The notes beneath the pieces are model-generated. The model searched no databases. It saw nothing but the letters and a program-made list of their open reading frames with translations, and was not told the origin of the DNA. From NCBI GenBank assembly GCA_040981125.1, contig JANRMQ010000002.1, positions 186,001-250,000 on the forward strand: a stretch of DNA of 64,000 nt. Reading direction: 5' to 3'. The position numbers and the translations under genes are program-made. The stretch comes from DASSBQ01 sp040981125. Lineage in GTDB: Bacteria > Nitrospirota > Nitrospiria > Nitrospirales > Nitrospiraceae. This document shows positions 17,874 through 26,255 of the stretch, piece by piece (position 1 is the stretch's first letter; each line of letters opens with the position of its first letter).

Positions 17874-17889
17874 AGCAAGGCTAGTGCCA
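17874..17889 (-). promoter_or_regulatory. Predicted sigma-54 promoter
   Basis: Read on the minus strand the site is TGGCACTAGCCTTGCT, a full match to TGGCAC-N5-TTGCW. GG is at 17888-17887 and GC at 17876-17875. The start would fall near 17863, 33 bases before the Usp ATG. This is the best-matching site in the window. Predicted by eye. Confidence 0.8.
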
Positions 17890-18169
17890 TATTCCGCGAA
17901 TTGAAGAGGTCATGGCAAACGGCGTATGGCCCACACGGATTCCGCGTCCGGCTTGATTGAAATCCTGCCATGTGCCATCCATTCTAAGCTCTTGCCCTTT
18001 TCTGTCAGGGGTGTCCTGCTACAGTCCCGACCGGTCTCTTGTAGCGGAACACCACATTCAGCTGTGAAGGGTCCCCTGTCGCTCGTGAAGCGCACATTTC
18101 AGGAGCACACATACGTCGTAGAAAGCCGGCGCGAGGCGTCTCAGGAGAGTCGTGCTTGACGCTCGGCTA

Positions 18170-18185
18170 TGGCATCCCTCTTGCT
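18170..18185 (+). promoter_or_regulatory. Predicted sigma-54 promoter
   Basis: TGGCATCCCTCTTGCT matches TGGCAC-N5-TTGCW at all key positions (GG 18171-18172, GC 18183-18184). The start would be near 18196, 26 bases before a 31-residue membrane peptide and ahead of the hydrolase and Usp genes. It is divergent from the sigma-54 site at 17874, with about 280 bases between them. Confidence 0.75.
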
Positions 18186-18221
18186 CATCCTCCGGATCAG
18201 TCACAATATAGAAAAAGAACT

Positions 18222-18317
18222 ATGTCTCGAAGTCGGTGGCTGTTGGTGGGCACCATCTTGGTAGGAGTCGCCGTCGCGCTGTATCTCGTCTTTTTCTGTC
18301 CGACCGCCTGTCATTGA
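18222..18317 (+). CDS. 31-residue single-pass membrane peptide
   Basis: The frame reads MSRSRWLLVGTILVGVAVAL, then YLVFFCPTACH and stop. Positively charged N-terminus plus one membrane helix predicts N-in topology with the CPTACH tail outside. The two cysteines and histidine could bind a metal or form a disulfide. It lies just after a predicted sigma-54 start and ahead of the hydrolase gene. The ribosome-binding site is weak. Too short to be certain; function unknown. Confidence 0.5.
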   Translation: MSRSRWLLVGTILVGVAVALYLVFFCPTACH

Positions 18318-18354
18318 AGGGAAACCGGTTGCATTCCGACAGAGTGAGCTTCCA

Positions 18355-19059
18355 GTGACTGAGAGGACCTCAACGGAAGAGCGCCCGGTCGGCATCCAAA
18401 GCGACACGCTTCTCCTCGAAGGTCTCCTTGGGTTGCCCGCCCGGCCGATCGGCATCGTGCTCTTTGCGCACGGCAGCGGCAGCGGACGGTTCAGCCCTCG
18501 CAACAACGCCGTCGCGCGGGTCCTTCAACGAGGCGGTTTGGCGACGCTGCTTCTCGACCTGTTGATGCCGAGCGAAGCGAATGACAGGCGAAAGATCTTT
18601 GACATTCATCTTCTCGCGGACCGCTTGCTGATCGCGAAGGATTGGCTCGCCCGCAGTCCCGGCACCGGCATGTTGCCGCTGGGATACTTCGGAGCCAGCA
18701 CGGGGGCCGGAGCGGCATTGGAGGCCGCGGCGAGAGATCCCGCGAATGTGCGGGCCGTCGTGTCTCGCGGCGGACGGCCGGATTTAGCCGAAGCGTACCT
18801 CCCGGATGTGACCGCCCCGACCTTGCTGCTGATCGGAGGACACGACGCGCCGGTCATTGAGATGAACCGGGTTGCGCTGGTACGCTTGACCTGTGCGAAA
18901 AATCTGGTGATCATCCCGGGGGCAGGGCATCTCTTCGAAGAGCCGGGCGCGCTGGAACAGGTGGCCGACCGGGCCTTGCAATGGTTCCAACACCATCTTT
19001 CTCTTCCGCTCGATGCGGGCGGCGGGCGGCGCCCGCCATTAAAGGAGTCGCATTCATGA
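18355..19059 (+). CDS. Alpha/beta hydrolase, dienelactone hydrolase-like
   Basis: The 234-residue protein shows the alpha/beta hydrolase layout: oxyanion region FAHGSGSGRFS, nucleophile elbow GASTGAGAAL with Ser, acid Asp in IGGHDAPVIE and His in GAGHLFEEPG. It resembles cytosolic dienelactone-hydrolase/acetyl-xylan-esterase-like stress hydrolases; the substrate is unknown. Translation starts at a GTG. The stop overlaps the next ATG by four bases (ATGA), so it is coupled to the Usp gene. Confidence 0.85.
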   Translation: MTERTSTEERPVGIQSDTLLLEGLLGLPARPIGIVLFAHGSGSGRFSPRNNAVARVLQRGGLATLLLDLLMPSEANDRRKIFDIHLLADRLLIAKDWLARSPGTGMLPLGYFGASTGAGAALEAAARDPANVRAVVSRGGRPDLAEAYLPDVTAPTLLLIGGHDAPVIEMNRVALVRLTCAKNLVIIPGAGHLFEEPGALEQVADRALQWFQHHLSLPLDAGGGRRPPLKESHS

Positions 19060-19919
19060 ATATTGTACTGGCGGTGGACGGATCGGATCATTCCTATGAA
19101 GCGGCGCGGGCGCTGCAATTCTTTGCCAGAGCCAAGGCTCTGACGATCATCCATGTCCTCGACGTCCCGAAGCCCGCTTACCCGATGATGATGCCCGAGG
19201 TGGCTCGCGAGCTCTATATCGACTTGGAGCGGGCAATGACGGAGGAAGGGGAACGGCTGCTTGATCGAATTCGCTCGTTGCTGCCGATGAACAGCGGGCC
19301 GGTCACCAAGCAATTGGCGGTCGGTTCTCCGGCGGACATGATCGTGAAGGCCGTGGAATCGGAGGGGGTGGATCTGGTCGTCATGGGAGCGCGAGGTATC
19401 GGACCGGTCAAGGAACGACTGTTCGGCAGCGTTTCCCATCGAGTCGTGACGATGGCTCCCTGCGCCAAGTTCATCGTGAACGGACCGGTGCAATTCATGC
19501 GGCAAGTCTTATTGCCGCTCCAAGGCCAAGCCGATGCGGATGCCGCAATTCGCTTTTTGACTCTCAATCCGTTCCGCGAGCCCGTGGATCTCGCGCTGCT
19601 GACAATACTGCCGCCCACGAGGCCTCTCTGGCCGACCGGCGCCACGGCGGTGCAGGAGATTGAACAGCGAGCCCTGCGGTCCGCTCAGGATTTCATCGAC
19701 GATGCGGCGGAGCGGCTGCGCGTTCTAGGATACCAAGCGAACGGCACGGCGGTACTCGGGTCGCCCGTCGCCACGATTTTGGAAGAAACGGAGAAACGGC
19801 GGCCAGATCTCATTCTGATGGGATCGCGCGGGCGTTCCGGCGTGACGCGCTTTATGCTCGGCAGCGTATCTCATGCCGTGCTGCATCAAACCCGTTGTCC
19901 GGTGCTGGTCTTCGAGTAG
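19056..19919 (+). CDS. Tandem-domain universal stress protein
   Basis: A 287-residue two-domain Usp starting MNIVLAVDGSDHSYEAARAL behind an AAAGGAG site. The nucleotide motifs are GARGIGPVKERLFGSVSH and GSRGRSGVTRFMLGSVSH. The second domain lacks the first DGS motif (QVLLPLQGQADADA), so ATP binding there is doubtful. It is coupled to the upstream hydrolase and belongs to the sigma-54 unit starting at 18170. Confidence 0.92.
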   Translation: MNIVLAVDGSDHSYEAARALQFFARAKALTIIHVLDVPKPAYPMMMPEVARELYIDLERAMTEEGERLLDRIRSLLPMNSGPVTKQLAVGSPADMIVKAVESEGVDLVVMGARGIGPVKERLFGSVSHRVVTMAPCAKFIVNGPVQFMRQVLLPLQGQADADAAIRFLTLNPFREPVDLALLTILPPTRPLWPTGATAVQEIEQRALRSAQDFIDDAAERLRVLGYQANGTAVLGSPVATILEETEKRRPDLILMGSRGRSGVTRFMLGSVSHAVLHQTRCPVLVFE

Positions 19920-19973
19920 ATTGGGATTGACTGCAGGATGTTCAAAACGTCCGCTTTCTCACCCACCCAGCCC

Positions 19974-19994
19974 GGCGTGCCGAGACACGCCTTT
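19974..19994 (+). terminator. Hairpin after Usp gene
   Basis: GGCGTG (19974-19979) pairs with CACGCC (19986-19991), loop of six, followed by TTT. It lies 55 bases after the Usp stop and could end that operon. The stem is short. Confidence 0.4.
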
Positions 19995-20106
19995 CCGCGA
20001 AACAGCCGCAGCAAGTGAAGAGGCGAGGCGTACTCTTTTTTGGGCGCGAGTCGGTGAGCGCCCAGTGTCTTCCCAGAACAAAGCTGACGACGTTTTCAAC
20101 ATCCTG

Positions 20107-20646
20107 TTATAGAAACCGCTTCTCGATGAACGCCAGAATCTGCCGCGCAGCATGTTCCGGCACGGTGGTTTTTGTATCAATCGCCACCTCCGGATTGGTC
20201 GGGGCTTCATAGGGAGCCTGGAGGCCCGGCACGGTCGACGACTCCCCGCGCTGTCCTTTCTGATAGGTGCCTTTTTTGTCACGCTGCATACAGACCTCCA
20301 GAGGGCATTCGACCGCCACTTCGGCAAATCGCGGTATCAGCTGCCGTGCAAAATCGCGGTAGACCCGGCGGCTGGCGGTGGCGTCGAATATCACAGTCAC
20401 GCCATGCGCCATCAACCGCGAACCGGTGAATGCCAACGCCCGGTAAAACACGTCTCGTTCCTCCTTGCTATACGAAGCGTTGGGCGTCAACATCCGGCGC
20501 ACCTCATCGGACTCCAATACTTCGACCGGCAGTCCCATCTGCTTTAGCTTCGGCAGAAGCAGCGCGACAATTGTACTCTTGCCCGAGGCCGGCAAACCGG
20601 TAACCCAGATCGCAAAGGCGGTTTTATTGATCGGTGATTGGTTCAT
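20107..20646 (-). CDS. cysC: Adenylylsulfate kinase-like P-loop kinase
   Basis: The 179-residue product carries a P-loop GLPASGKST, and downstream LESDEVRRMLTPNASYS, ERDVFYRALAF and FDATASRRVYRDFAR, which match APS kinase (D-G-D-x-x-R replaced by E-S-D-E-V-R). APS kinase makes PAPS from adenylylsulfate. The C-terminal GLQAPYEAPTNPEVAIDT is also family-typical. No sulfate adenylyltransferase is adjacent, and it sits next to an aminoglycoside-phosphotransferase-like gene, so it may phosphorylate another substrate. Confidence 0.85.
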   Translation of the reverse strand: MNQSPINKTAFAIWVTGLPASGKSTIVALLLPKLKQMGLPVEVLESDEVRRMLTPNASYSKEERDVFYRALAFTGSRLMAHGVTVIFDATASRRVYRDFARQLIPRFAEVAVECPLEVCMQRDKKGTYQKGQRGESSTVPGLQAPYEAPTNPEVAIDTKTTVPEHAARQILAFIEKRFL

Positions 20647-20758
20647 TGGTCACGAAGCGGTTGAACCTTGCCTCATTTCATCATTGAATCATTGCACCAT
20701 CGTAGATTCCTCGGAATCGGCAGTGCTGCAATGATCAACTGGTACAATCGTGGGTTCA

Positions 20759-21844
20759 TCAATCACCGCAGTACCGATTCACGTCCGCCGGATCGAACCG
20801 CGGAACATCGAGAACATTTTCGACGAAGCGAAAGATTTTTCTCCGCACCTTCACCGACAACCGCGGATACCATAGGGGGCTCGCGATCACCAATCCACGA
20901 AAAGCAAAGAACGGCGCGGTGGTCTCCAAGACTTCCTTGTCCTTGCTCTTTTCCAGGTAGGTCTCCCAAAAGGTCCGGAAGAGCGACTCGAACGGTCCTC
21001 GCAACGTACCCCACTTACAAAGAGAGAAGAACAAGTAGTTGATCGTCATCGCCGTCACATCGTCGGCCGGTTCGCCCCATTCGCCTCGGGAACGATCCAA
21101 CACGGTAAAGTCCGTCCCGCGGCGGAACAGGACGTTCCAGGGATGAAAATCACCGTGCACTTGGGAGAGCCGTTCGGCGCGCCCGCGGAGACGCCACCGC
21201 CATTGGTTGCACGCGTCCTCGATCGCACGAAGCAGCTCTTCCGTGATAAAGGCGTACCGCCTCGGATAGCTATCGGTCAGACCCATGATGCACTCACCAT
21301 GACCGATCAACTCCCTGAGTCTCCGCCGATAGAGATCCGGATCACGCCGCTTGACCCGGTGGATCGAGGCCAGATACTCGGCCATCGCCGCCGCCCGCCG
21401 CCGATCCATTGAGCGGCCCGCTCCATTTTTTGACAGGCGTTCCAGATCCTTTTGATATCCGTCTCCGTCGGACCATTGCGTCAGAACAAAAAACTCCCGC
21501 GCCGGCGCAACCGACATGAGCCCCTTGGCTGTGAATGCGCCGACATCAAGAGCCGGCACATGGCGCGGCAGGCGGCCATAGGAATCGTAATCCCAGAGAA
21601 TAGCTTGGGCTCGATCCGCCATATGCTCATGTCCAAACGGTCCGGGGCTCATCGTTTGCAGCACCACTTGGACCAGGCGCCGCCCCATTCGGATATTGAG
21701 CCGGACCGGCGCGCCGTACCCATACTGTTTGTATTTCGCTCCGCCTGTCTCCTTCCCGATCGGACCATAGCTTTCGAGTTGCGCTTCCGGCCCGAATCGG
21801 ATGCGAATATAATCCTCTAACTCTCGCTTTACGAGGCTCGGCAT
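20759..21844 (-). CDS. Aminoglycoside phosphotransferase-like kinase
   Basis: The 361-residue protein has the catalytic block VHGDFHPWNVLF (Brenner motif) and a following LDRSRGEWGEPADDVTAM, in which Asp-Arg-Ser replaces the usual metal-binding D-F/W/E. The N-terminal lobe reads like an APH or choline-kinase fold with few conserved lysines, so the substrate is unknown; a link to antibiotic resistance should not be assumed. Upstream on the same strand is a TGGAACGTCACTTGCG site (21872-21857); if used, the transcript would be almost leaderless. Confidence 0.8.
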   Translation of the reverse strand: MPSLVKRELEDYIRIRFGPEAQLESYGPIGKETGGAKYKQYGYGAPVRLNIRMGRRLVQVVLQTMSPGPFGHEHMADRAQAILWDYDSYGRLPRHVPALDVGAFTAKGLMSVAPAREFFVLTQWSDGDGYQKDLERLSKNGAGRSMDRRRAAAMAEYLASIHRVKRRDPDLYRRRLRELIGHGECIMGLTDSYPRRYAFITEELLRAIEDACNQWRWRLRGRAERLSQVHGDFHPWNVLFRRGTDFTVLDRSRGEWGEPADDVTAMTINYLFFSLCKWGTLRGPFESLFRTFWETYLEKSKDKEVLETTAPFFAFRGLVIASPLWYPRLSVKVRRKIFRFVENVLDVPRFDPADVNRYCGD

Positions 21845-21856
21845 ACGATCAAGCCA

Positions 21857-21872
21857 CGCAAGTGACGTTCCA
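21857..21872 (-). promoter_or_regulatory. Possible sigma-54 promoter for the kinase gene
   Basis: Read on the minus strand: TGGAACGTCACTTGCG, with GG at 21871-21870 and GC at 21859-21858. The sequence match is good, but the expected start (about 21846) would leave only two bases before the ATG, so the site may be fortuitous or the message leaderless. Confidence 0.45.
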
Positions 21873-22012
21873 ACGGAGAATCACAGCATTCTGATGCTGA
21901 ATGGCATCGAATTGGTGCATTGGGCTCCACCGCGAAGCGAATGACTGAGGAGAAATGCGCCAGTCGGAATGAAAGAAGCCTGATAAATCCGCACTCTCTT
22001 CTTCTCCTACCG

Positions 22013-22028
22013 AGGCATATCGTTTGCT
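22013..22028 (+). promoter_or_regulatory. Predicted sigma-54 promoter for HPF-cold-shock gene
   Basis: AGGCATATCGTTTGCT has GG at 22014-22015 and GC at 22026-22027 with the TTTGCT -12 element. The start would be near 22039, 37 bases before the ATG of the HPF-CSD gene. Predicted by eye. Confidence 0.7.
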
Positions 22029-22075
22029 CCATGAGCACAGCGGACAAACGACCATCACCGGGCCAAGGAGGGTGA

Positions 22076-22639
22076 ATGGAACTTCAGGTTGAAAGCCGGA
22101 ATATCGCGATGGCGCCCCGCTGGAGAACTGAAATCGAAGAACGGATGGCCGGGCTGCAAGAACGGCGCGAAGATCTTGTCCACGGACGGGTCACCCTGAC
22201 GAAGAACCGGCACCACAAGAAACTGAAGAACGTCGCGGAAGCGGTGATTGTGGTCACCCTTCCTCGGCGAAGGACCGTTACAGCACGGAAGGAGGCCAAA
22301 ACGTTCGAGGAAGCCATCCGTGCCGGATTCAATGCAATAGACATCGCGCTACGGAAGCTGAATGACAAACGGTCCCGCACTCAAGTTCGAACCCCGCCGA
22401 TTCCCCCACTCCGAGGCGTGATCGTGAAGCTCTATCCGAGAAAAGGATACGGCTTCATTCTTCAGGATGGAGGCGGAGAGGTCTATTTTCACAAGAACGC
22501 GCTTCAGGAACTTCTGTTCGACGAACTCGAGGACGGTCTGGAAGTCATGTTCGACACGGAACCGGGCGTGAAGGGACTCCAAGCGACCACCGTGCATCCC
22601 ATTCCGGCGATTCCGGTCGTGGCGAAAATAAGAATCTAA
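22076..22639 (+). CDS. HPF/RaiA ribosome-hibernation domain fused to cold-shock domain
   Basis: The 187-residue protein has an N-terminal HPF/YfiA domain (about 1-105): MELQVESRNIAMAPRWRTEI and a basic VTLTKNRHHKK stretch. The C-terminus (about 112-187) is a cold-shock OB fold with RNP1 KGYGFI and RNP2 VYFHKNA. HPF family proteins bind the decoding site and silence ribosomes in stress; the cold-shock domain binds single-stranded RNA. The fusion suggests targeting of an RNA or ribosome during stress. A strong AAGGAGG site precedes the ATG. Confidence 0.88.
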   Translation: MELQVESRNIAMAPRWRTEIEERMAGLQERREDLVHGRVTLTKNRHHKKLKNVAEAVIVVTLPRRRTVTARKEAKTFEEAIRAGFNAIDIALRKLNDKRSRTQVRTPPIPPLRGVIVKLYPRKGYGFILQDGGGEVYFHKNALQELLFDELEDGLEVMFDTEPGVKGLQATTVHPIPAIPVVAKIRI

Positions 22640-22658
22640 CCGCAGGATCGGCGGCTCA

Positions 22659-22823
22659 ATGCCGATGTACGATTATACGTGCCAAGATTGCGGCAAGGAG
22701 TCCCTCCTCGTGCTGACATTGAAAGAATATGAACGAGGCGAGGCAAAATGTCCCGCCTGCGGCAGCCGCAAGCTCCAACAACTTTATTCACCTTTTATCG
22801 CTCACACCACCAAGAAAAGTTAG
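22659..22823 (+). CDS. FmdB-type zinc ribbon protein
   Basis: A 54-residue peptide starting MPMYDYTCQDCGKESLLVL, with two C-x2-C pairs (TCQDC and KCPAC) forming a zinc ribbon of the FmdB family. It follows the HPF-CSD gene by 19 bases and precedes a cytochrome gene by 11, so all three are likely co-transcribed. FmdB proteins are thought to be regulatory, but a role is not established. Confidence 0.85.
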   Translation: MPMYDYTCQDCGKESLLVLTLKEYERGEAKCPACGSRKLQQLYSPFIAHTTKKS

Positions 22824-22834
22824 CCTCCACTACC

Positions 22835-23227
22835 ATGAAGAGACGGCAAGCCGGCGGGATGCGACTTCCTCAGATCAGCGTTTTCCTTCTTCTTCTCCTC
22901 CTGCCTGGAATGGGCGGTCTCCGGCTCGCCGATGCGCAGGAATTCCCTGCCGATGTGGATCGCGGCAAGATGGTCTACGAACGGCATTGTCTGAGTTGCC
23001 ACGGCACCGGCGGATGGGGAGACGGCCCGGATGCCGGGTCGCTGACCGTGCGTCCCACAAACTTTCACCTCTTCCGTTCCTACTTAAAATCGGACGAGGA
23101 ACTGCGGCGAACCATCGAGTATGGAGTCGTCTTCAGTCCGATGCACGCATGGCAGGGAGAGTTGACGGAGAACGAGATCCAAGACGTATTGGCATATATT
23201 CGTCTTCTGTCCCAGCAAGGACGCTAG
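22835..23227 (+). CDS. Exported monoheme cytochrome c
   Basis: A 130-residue protein with a hydrophobic signal segment (ISVFLLLLLLPGMGG) and one CLSCH heme site, followed by TGGWGDGPDA and TNFHLF. The tail GVVFSPMHAWQGELTENEIQD contains the probable axial Met. Start at 22835 is likeliest; an ATG at 22859 is possible. It is a close relative of the cytochrome at 52868-53230, which shares the FSPMHAW loop. Confidence 0.9.
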   Translation: MKRRQAGGMRLPQISVFLLLLLLPGMGGLRLADAQEFPADVDRGKMVYERHCLSCHGTGGWGDGPDAGSLTVRPTNFHLFRSYLKSDEELRRTIEYGVVFSPMHAWQGELTENEIQDVLAYIRLLSQQGR

Positions 23228-23460
23228 CACAATGTTGCCGCCTCGCTGGAAGAGTTTCTGACCATCGCAGACTCGGCCAAGGCGCTGAATTCCTCCTGCT
23301 CGGCGACATTCGCAAGCGAATTGAGATGACTCTCCGCCCTCTCCCCAGGCTCACTGCCGCCTCGATAGCTGCCGCTCGTTCGACCTGCGCATTTCACCGG
23401 CGCTGGATGACTCGCCGGCATCGTTGACAAGAACCTATGCATGAAGACAAGGAGGTAGAC

Positions 23461-24843
23461 ATGAGGCGTGCCGCAGCATGGATGGCCATTGTGCTGGGCT
23501 GGTTTCTGATAGCGGGTCCGCAGGCTGCAACCGGAGCACCCGTGAAAACTCGGCAACAAACTGCGCCGGTGTCTTGCGCGGGGCCATACAAGGGAAAGCG
23601 TCCCACGCTCAACGTGTTGCGGGAACTGCTCAGCTCTCACGAGCGATGGCTCGAGAACCGAACCGATCATAATGGGCGGCGAGCCGATCTCTGTTTCGCC
23701 GATCTCAGCGGCGCCTCATTTACGGGGACGAATCTGGACCGGATTCATTTGCAGGGCGCGGTCTTGCGGCGCGCAAGCTTCTTGCGTGCGAGCCTTGTCC
23801 AAGCTCATTTAACCGAGGCCGATCTATCCGAGGCCGATCTCCGTGAGAGTAATCTGGTAGGAGCCGATCTCCGCCATGCGCAATTGATCAAGGCGAATTT
23901 GGGCGAGTCTCTCGGAAACGAGGCGGTTCTCTATGGTGCGAACCTGCGAGGCGCGCGCTTGCCGGAGGCCACGATGGAGCGGGCGCATTTTGAGGACGCC
24001 GATCTCAGCGAGGCGGATCTCAGCGGAGCCACCCTCATGGACGCTTATTTGTATGGGGCGCGACTATCCCATGCGAAACTGGTCGCCGTGGATCTGGTCG
24101 GAGCGGATTTGCGACGAACGGATTTGCGGAGGGCAAACCTGCGACAGGCCGACTTACAGGGCGCGCTCTTGGACGGAGCCAACCTTGAAGGCGCATTCTT
24201 GGTTGAAGCCGAATTGGACGGCGCCTATTTTGACGAAGCCAATCTGTCAAAAGCCGACTTGCAGGACGCGGTCTTGCGAGGCGCCGACTTACGCTACGTC
24301 GAGGCTCAATCGGCCGGGCTGGAACGAGCCGATCTGGGAAACGCCAACTTGGAAGGAATGAATCTGACCAAAGCGAGGCTCGAATCGGCCAATCTCACGA
24401 TGGCGGTGCTGTACAAAGCCAATCTAAAAAACGCCGACCTTCGCGGGGCCAAGCTGCATCGGGCCGTCCTGATCAACTCGATCATGGCGGAAGCCAACCT
24501 CCAAGGAAGCATCCTGACCGAGGTCTATGCGCCCAAATCGAACCTGCACCGCGCGCAATTACGCGGCGCGTCCTTGGAGAGGGCGAATTTCGTCGGCGCA
24601 CAGCTCACCGCCACGGATCTCCTGCAAGCGGACCTCTCTCATGCCAATCTGCAAGAAGCCGATCTCCGTGCCGCCGACCTCACCGGCACGAAGGTCGAAG
24701 ACGCCAACCTTCAAGGCGCCAACCTGCGTGGAACGAATCTGGCCGGTGCCATAGGTCTTACCCAACGCCAAATAGATGGGGCCTGCATGGATAAAACGAC
24801 CAGGCTGCCGGAAGAACTGCAGTTACCGCCGCCGTGCCTATGA
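23461..24843 (+). CDS. Exported pentapeptide-repeat protein
   Basis: The 460-residue protein has a signal peptide (MRRAAAWMAIVLGWFLIAGP) and about 70 tandem pentapeptides of the A(D/N)Lxx type from about residue 75 to 440, for example FADLSGASFTGTNLDRIHLQ. These stack into a right-handed quadrilateral beta-helix. A short N-terminal domain with one Cys and a C-terminal CMDKTTRLPEELQLPPPC cap complete it. Its signal peptide places it in the periplasm, unlike the DNA-mimic Qnr proteins. A GGAGG site precedes the ATG. Function unknown. Confidence 0.9.
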   Translation: MRRAAAWMAIVLGWFLIAGPQAATGAPVKTRQQTAPVSCAGPYKGKRPTLNVLRELLSSHERWLENRTDHNGRRADLCFADLSGASFTGTNLDRIHLQGAVLRRASFLRASLVQAHLTEADLSEADLRESNLVGADLRHAQLIKANLGESLGNEAVLYGANLRGARLPEATMERAHFEDADLSEADLSGATLMDAYLYGARLSHAKLVAVDLVGADLRRTDLRRANLRQADLQGALLDGANLEGAFLVEAELDGAYFDEANLSKADLQDAVLRGADLRYVEAQSAGLERADLGNANLEGMNLTKARLESANLTMAVLYKANLKNADLRGAKLHRAVLINSIMAEANLQGSILTEVYAPKSNLHRAQLRGASLERANFVGAQLTATDLLQADLSHANLQEADLRAADLTGTKVEDANLQGANLRGTNLAGAIGLTQRQIDGACMDKTTRLPEELQLPPPCL

Positions 24844-24900
24844 AAAAGAATAATATCGCACCCGCCCCACCCCGGCGCGCTATCTCACCCTCCCACCCGC

Positions 24901-24920
24901 CGATTGCAAGGCAATCGTTT
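24901..24920 (+). terminator. Hairpin after pentapeptide gene
   Basis: CGATTGC-AAG-GCAATCG is a 7-base stem with a 3-base loop at 24901-24917, followed by TTT, in the convergent gap between the pentapeptide gene and the CBS gene. Short but plausible. Confidence 0.5.
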
Positions 24921-24945
24921 ACCCGAGACGCGCCTGGCCCAACCT

Positions 24946-25380
24946 TCATGACCAGTAGGCGGACGCCTTCAAATAGCCGAACAAGAGGTCTCGCCGCGCC
25001 ACGATACCGACCAGCATTCTCCCCCTTACGACCGGCACCCTCGTCACATAGCGGTCCTGAAACAGGTCGGCCACCTCGACGAGGGATTTGTCCTCCGTCA
25101 CCGTGAGGACATGGGCGCTCATGATATGGTTTACGGCGACTTTTCCCAGTTCCCGCCCCTCGATCATCAGTTGAAGAAGATCATATTCGGTCACTAAGCC
25201 GAGCAAGTTTCGATCTTCATCAACGACAGGCAGGCTGCCGAAGTGATGTTGAGTCATCAGGCGGCTGACCGTGAGACAATCCGTGTGGGGCCCGCAGGTA
25301 AAGACCGCATCCTGCATTAACTGTCCGACCGTGAGGGTTTTCGGATCGCACGCTTTCTGCAAAAATTCAGTTTGCCGCAT
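24946..25380 (-). CDS. CBS-pair regulatory protein
   Basis: A 144-residue protein consisting almost only of two CBS motifs (VGQLMQDAVFTCGPHTDCL and VNHIMSAHVLTVTEDKSL). A Bateman module of this size binds adenine nucleotides and usually acts as a regulator of another protein. The N-terminus FLQKACDPKTL and the C-terminus VARRDLLFGYLKASAYW are nearly shared with the CBS protein at 27852-28289, so the two are paralogues. Start chosen at 25380 behind an AAGGGGGG site. Confidence 0.9.
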   Translation of the reverse strand: MRQTEFLQKACDPKTLTVGQLMQDAVFTCGPHTDCLTVSRLMTQHHFGSLPVVDEDRNLLGLVTEYDLLQLMIEGRELGKVAVNHIMSAHVLTVTEDKSLVEVADLFQDRYVTRVPVVRGRMLVGIVARRDLLFGYLKASAYWS

Positions 25381-25469
25381 GGTTCCCCCCTTGTTCAGGC
25401 TTCCGCGCCGATTAATCATTCAGGCAGGCGCGCACCACATTCCGTCGCGCGACGATGAAAGGCAGGATC

Positions 25470-25485
25470 TGCACGGACAAGGCCC
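25470..25485 (-). promoter_or_regulatory. Weak sigma-54-like site
   Basis: On the minus strand: GGGCCTTGTCCGTGCA, with GG and GC ten bases apart but little other consensus. It lies 90 bases before the CBS gene ending at 24946. I give it low weight and list it because the paralogous CBS gene has a good site. Confidence 0.35.
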
Positions 25486-25501
25486 GGCTTGGCGCGATCA
25501 T

Positions 25502-26011
25502 TTATGGCTCTTGCCATCGCACATACAGTGTCTTTTGCATGCCCCGCTCGATTTTGACATCTTTGACATGCTCAATTTGACCTCCCATCGTTGCCGAGAT
25601 CCGATACAAGCCGTCCGGCGCATCCAGAAAGAGCCACGGTCCTGTCACGTGCTCCCGCGGAATGTTGGCGAGAATGGATCCATCGGTCTGCTGCACCGTG
25701 ACGGATACGCCGACAACATATGGTTTGCCGCCGGCGGTAAACACCAATTTGAGCGGAAAGTGAGGATACGAGGCCGATCGCTCTTCGATTCCAACACCGG
25801 CACTGAAATACCGGATCGTGTCGGTGCGGTATAAGGGAATCGTGTCGGCGTAGGTCCTCCCCGTCCCTTCGTATTCCAGTTCCAACACCTGACCCGATTC
25901 TGATATCCGAGCCGTAGGGCCTGCATCGGCCGGCATGACGAGACCTGACAGAAGAGCTATCCCGAAACCAAGGCTCACGCTCCACTGCCATTTATTCACG
26001 TCATGTCTCAT
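25502..26011 (-). CDS. Exported protein with carboxypeptidase-regulatory-like fold
   Basis: The 169-residue product has a signal peptide (VSLGFGIALLSGLVMPADAG) and a beta-rich body: GKPYVVGVSVTVQQTDGS, then PDGLYRISATMGGQIEHV and a KDVKIERGMQKTLYVRW end. The G-x-Y-x-I-x-A-T block looks like a transthyretin-type carboxypeptidase regulatory-like domain. No catalytic residues are seen. It stands alone between a CBS gene and a region of decayed sequence. Confidence 0.75.
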   Translation of the reverse strand: MRHDVNKWQWSVSLGFGIALLSGLVMPADAGPTARISESGQVLELEYEGTGRTYADTIPLYRTDTIRYFSAGVGIEERSASYPHFPLKLVFTAGGKPYVVGVSVTVQQTDGSILANIPREHVTGPWLFLDAPDGLYRISATMGGQIEHVKDVKIERGMQKTLYVRWQEP

Positions 26012-26108
26012 CGATGGTCGCTCCTTTTATTTTCACAAGCGCTATGCGCGAATTTCGCTCCGCAGGGATGGGTGTTCCGCGCTCGTAAGGGACTGTGTTG
26101 GAGAACCA

Positions 26109-26124
26109 TGGCACCGAGCAGGCA
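26109..26124 (+). promoter_or_regulatory. Sigma-54-like site ahead of Usp remnant
   Basis: TGGCACCGAGCAGGCA has a perfect -24 half (TGGCAC) and GC at 26122-26123, ten bases on, but AGGC instead of TTGC. It stands about 130 bases before the decayed Usp sequence, so it may be a dead promoter of that gene. Confidence 0.4.
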
Positions 26125-26255
26125 GGCGTCCCAGTGATGACAATCACCACAGCGCCGCCCGCTTCCTGCCGCAAAAAGCCGCAACTGCCAAATGGCAATT
26201 GCAGCGGCGATCACGCCAAGTCCTCGAAAATGATGGCCTAATGGCCATTTAGTTC

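Noticed and set aside
20035..20090. Hairpin GGGCGC/GCGCCC with a T-run near the cysC end
   Set aside because: The T-run lies on the wrong side of the stem for a terminator of either neighbour.
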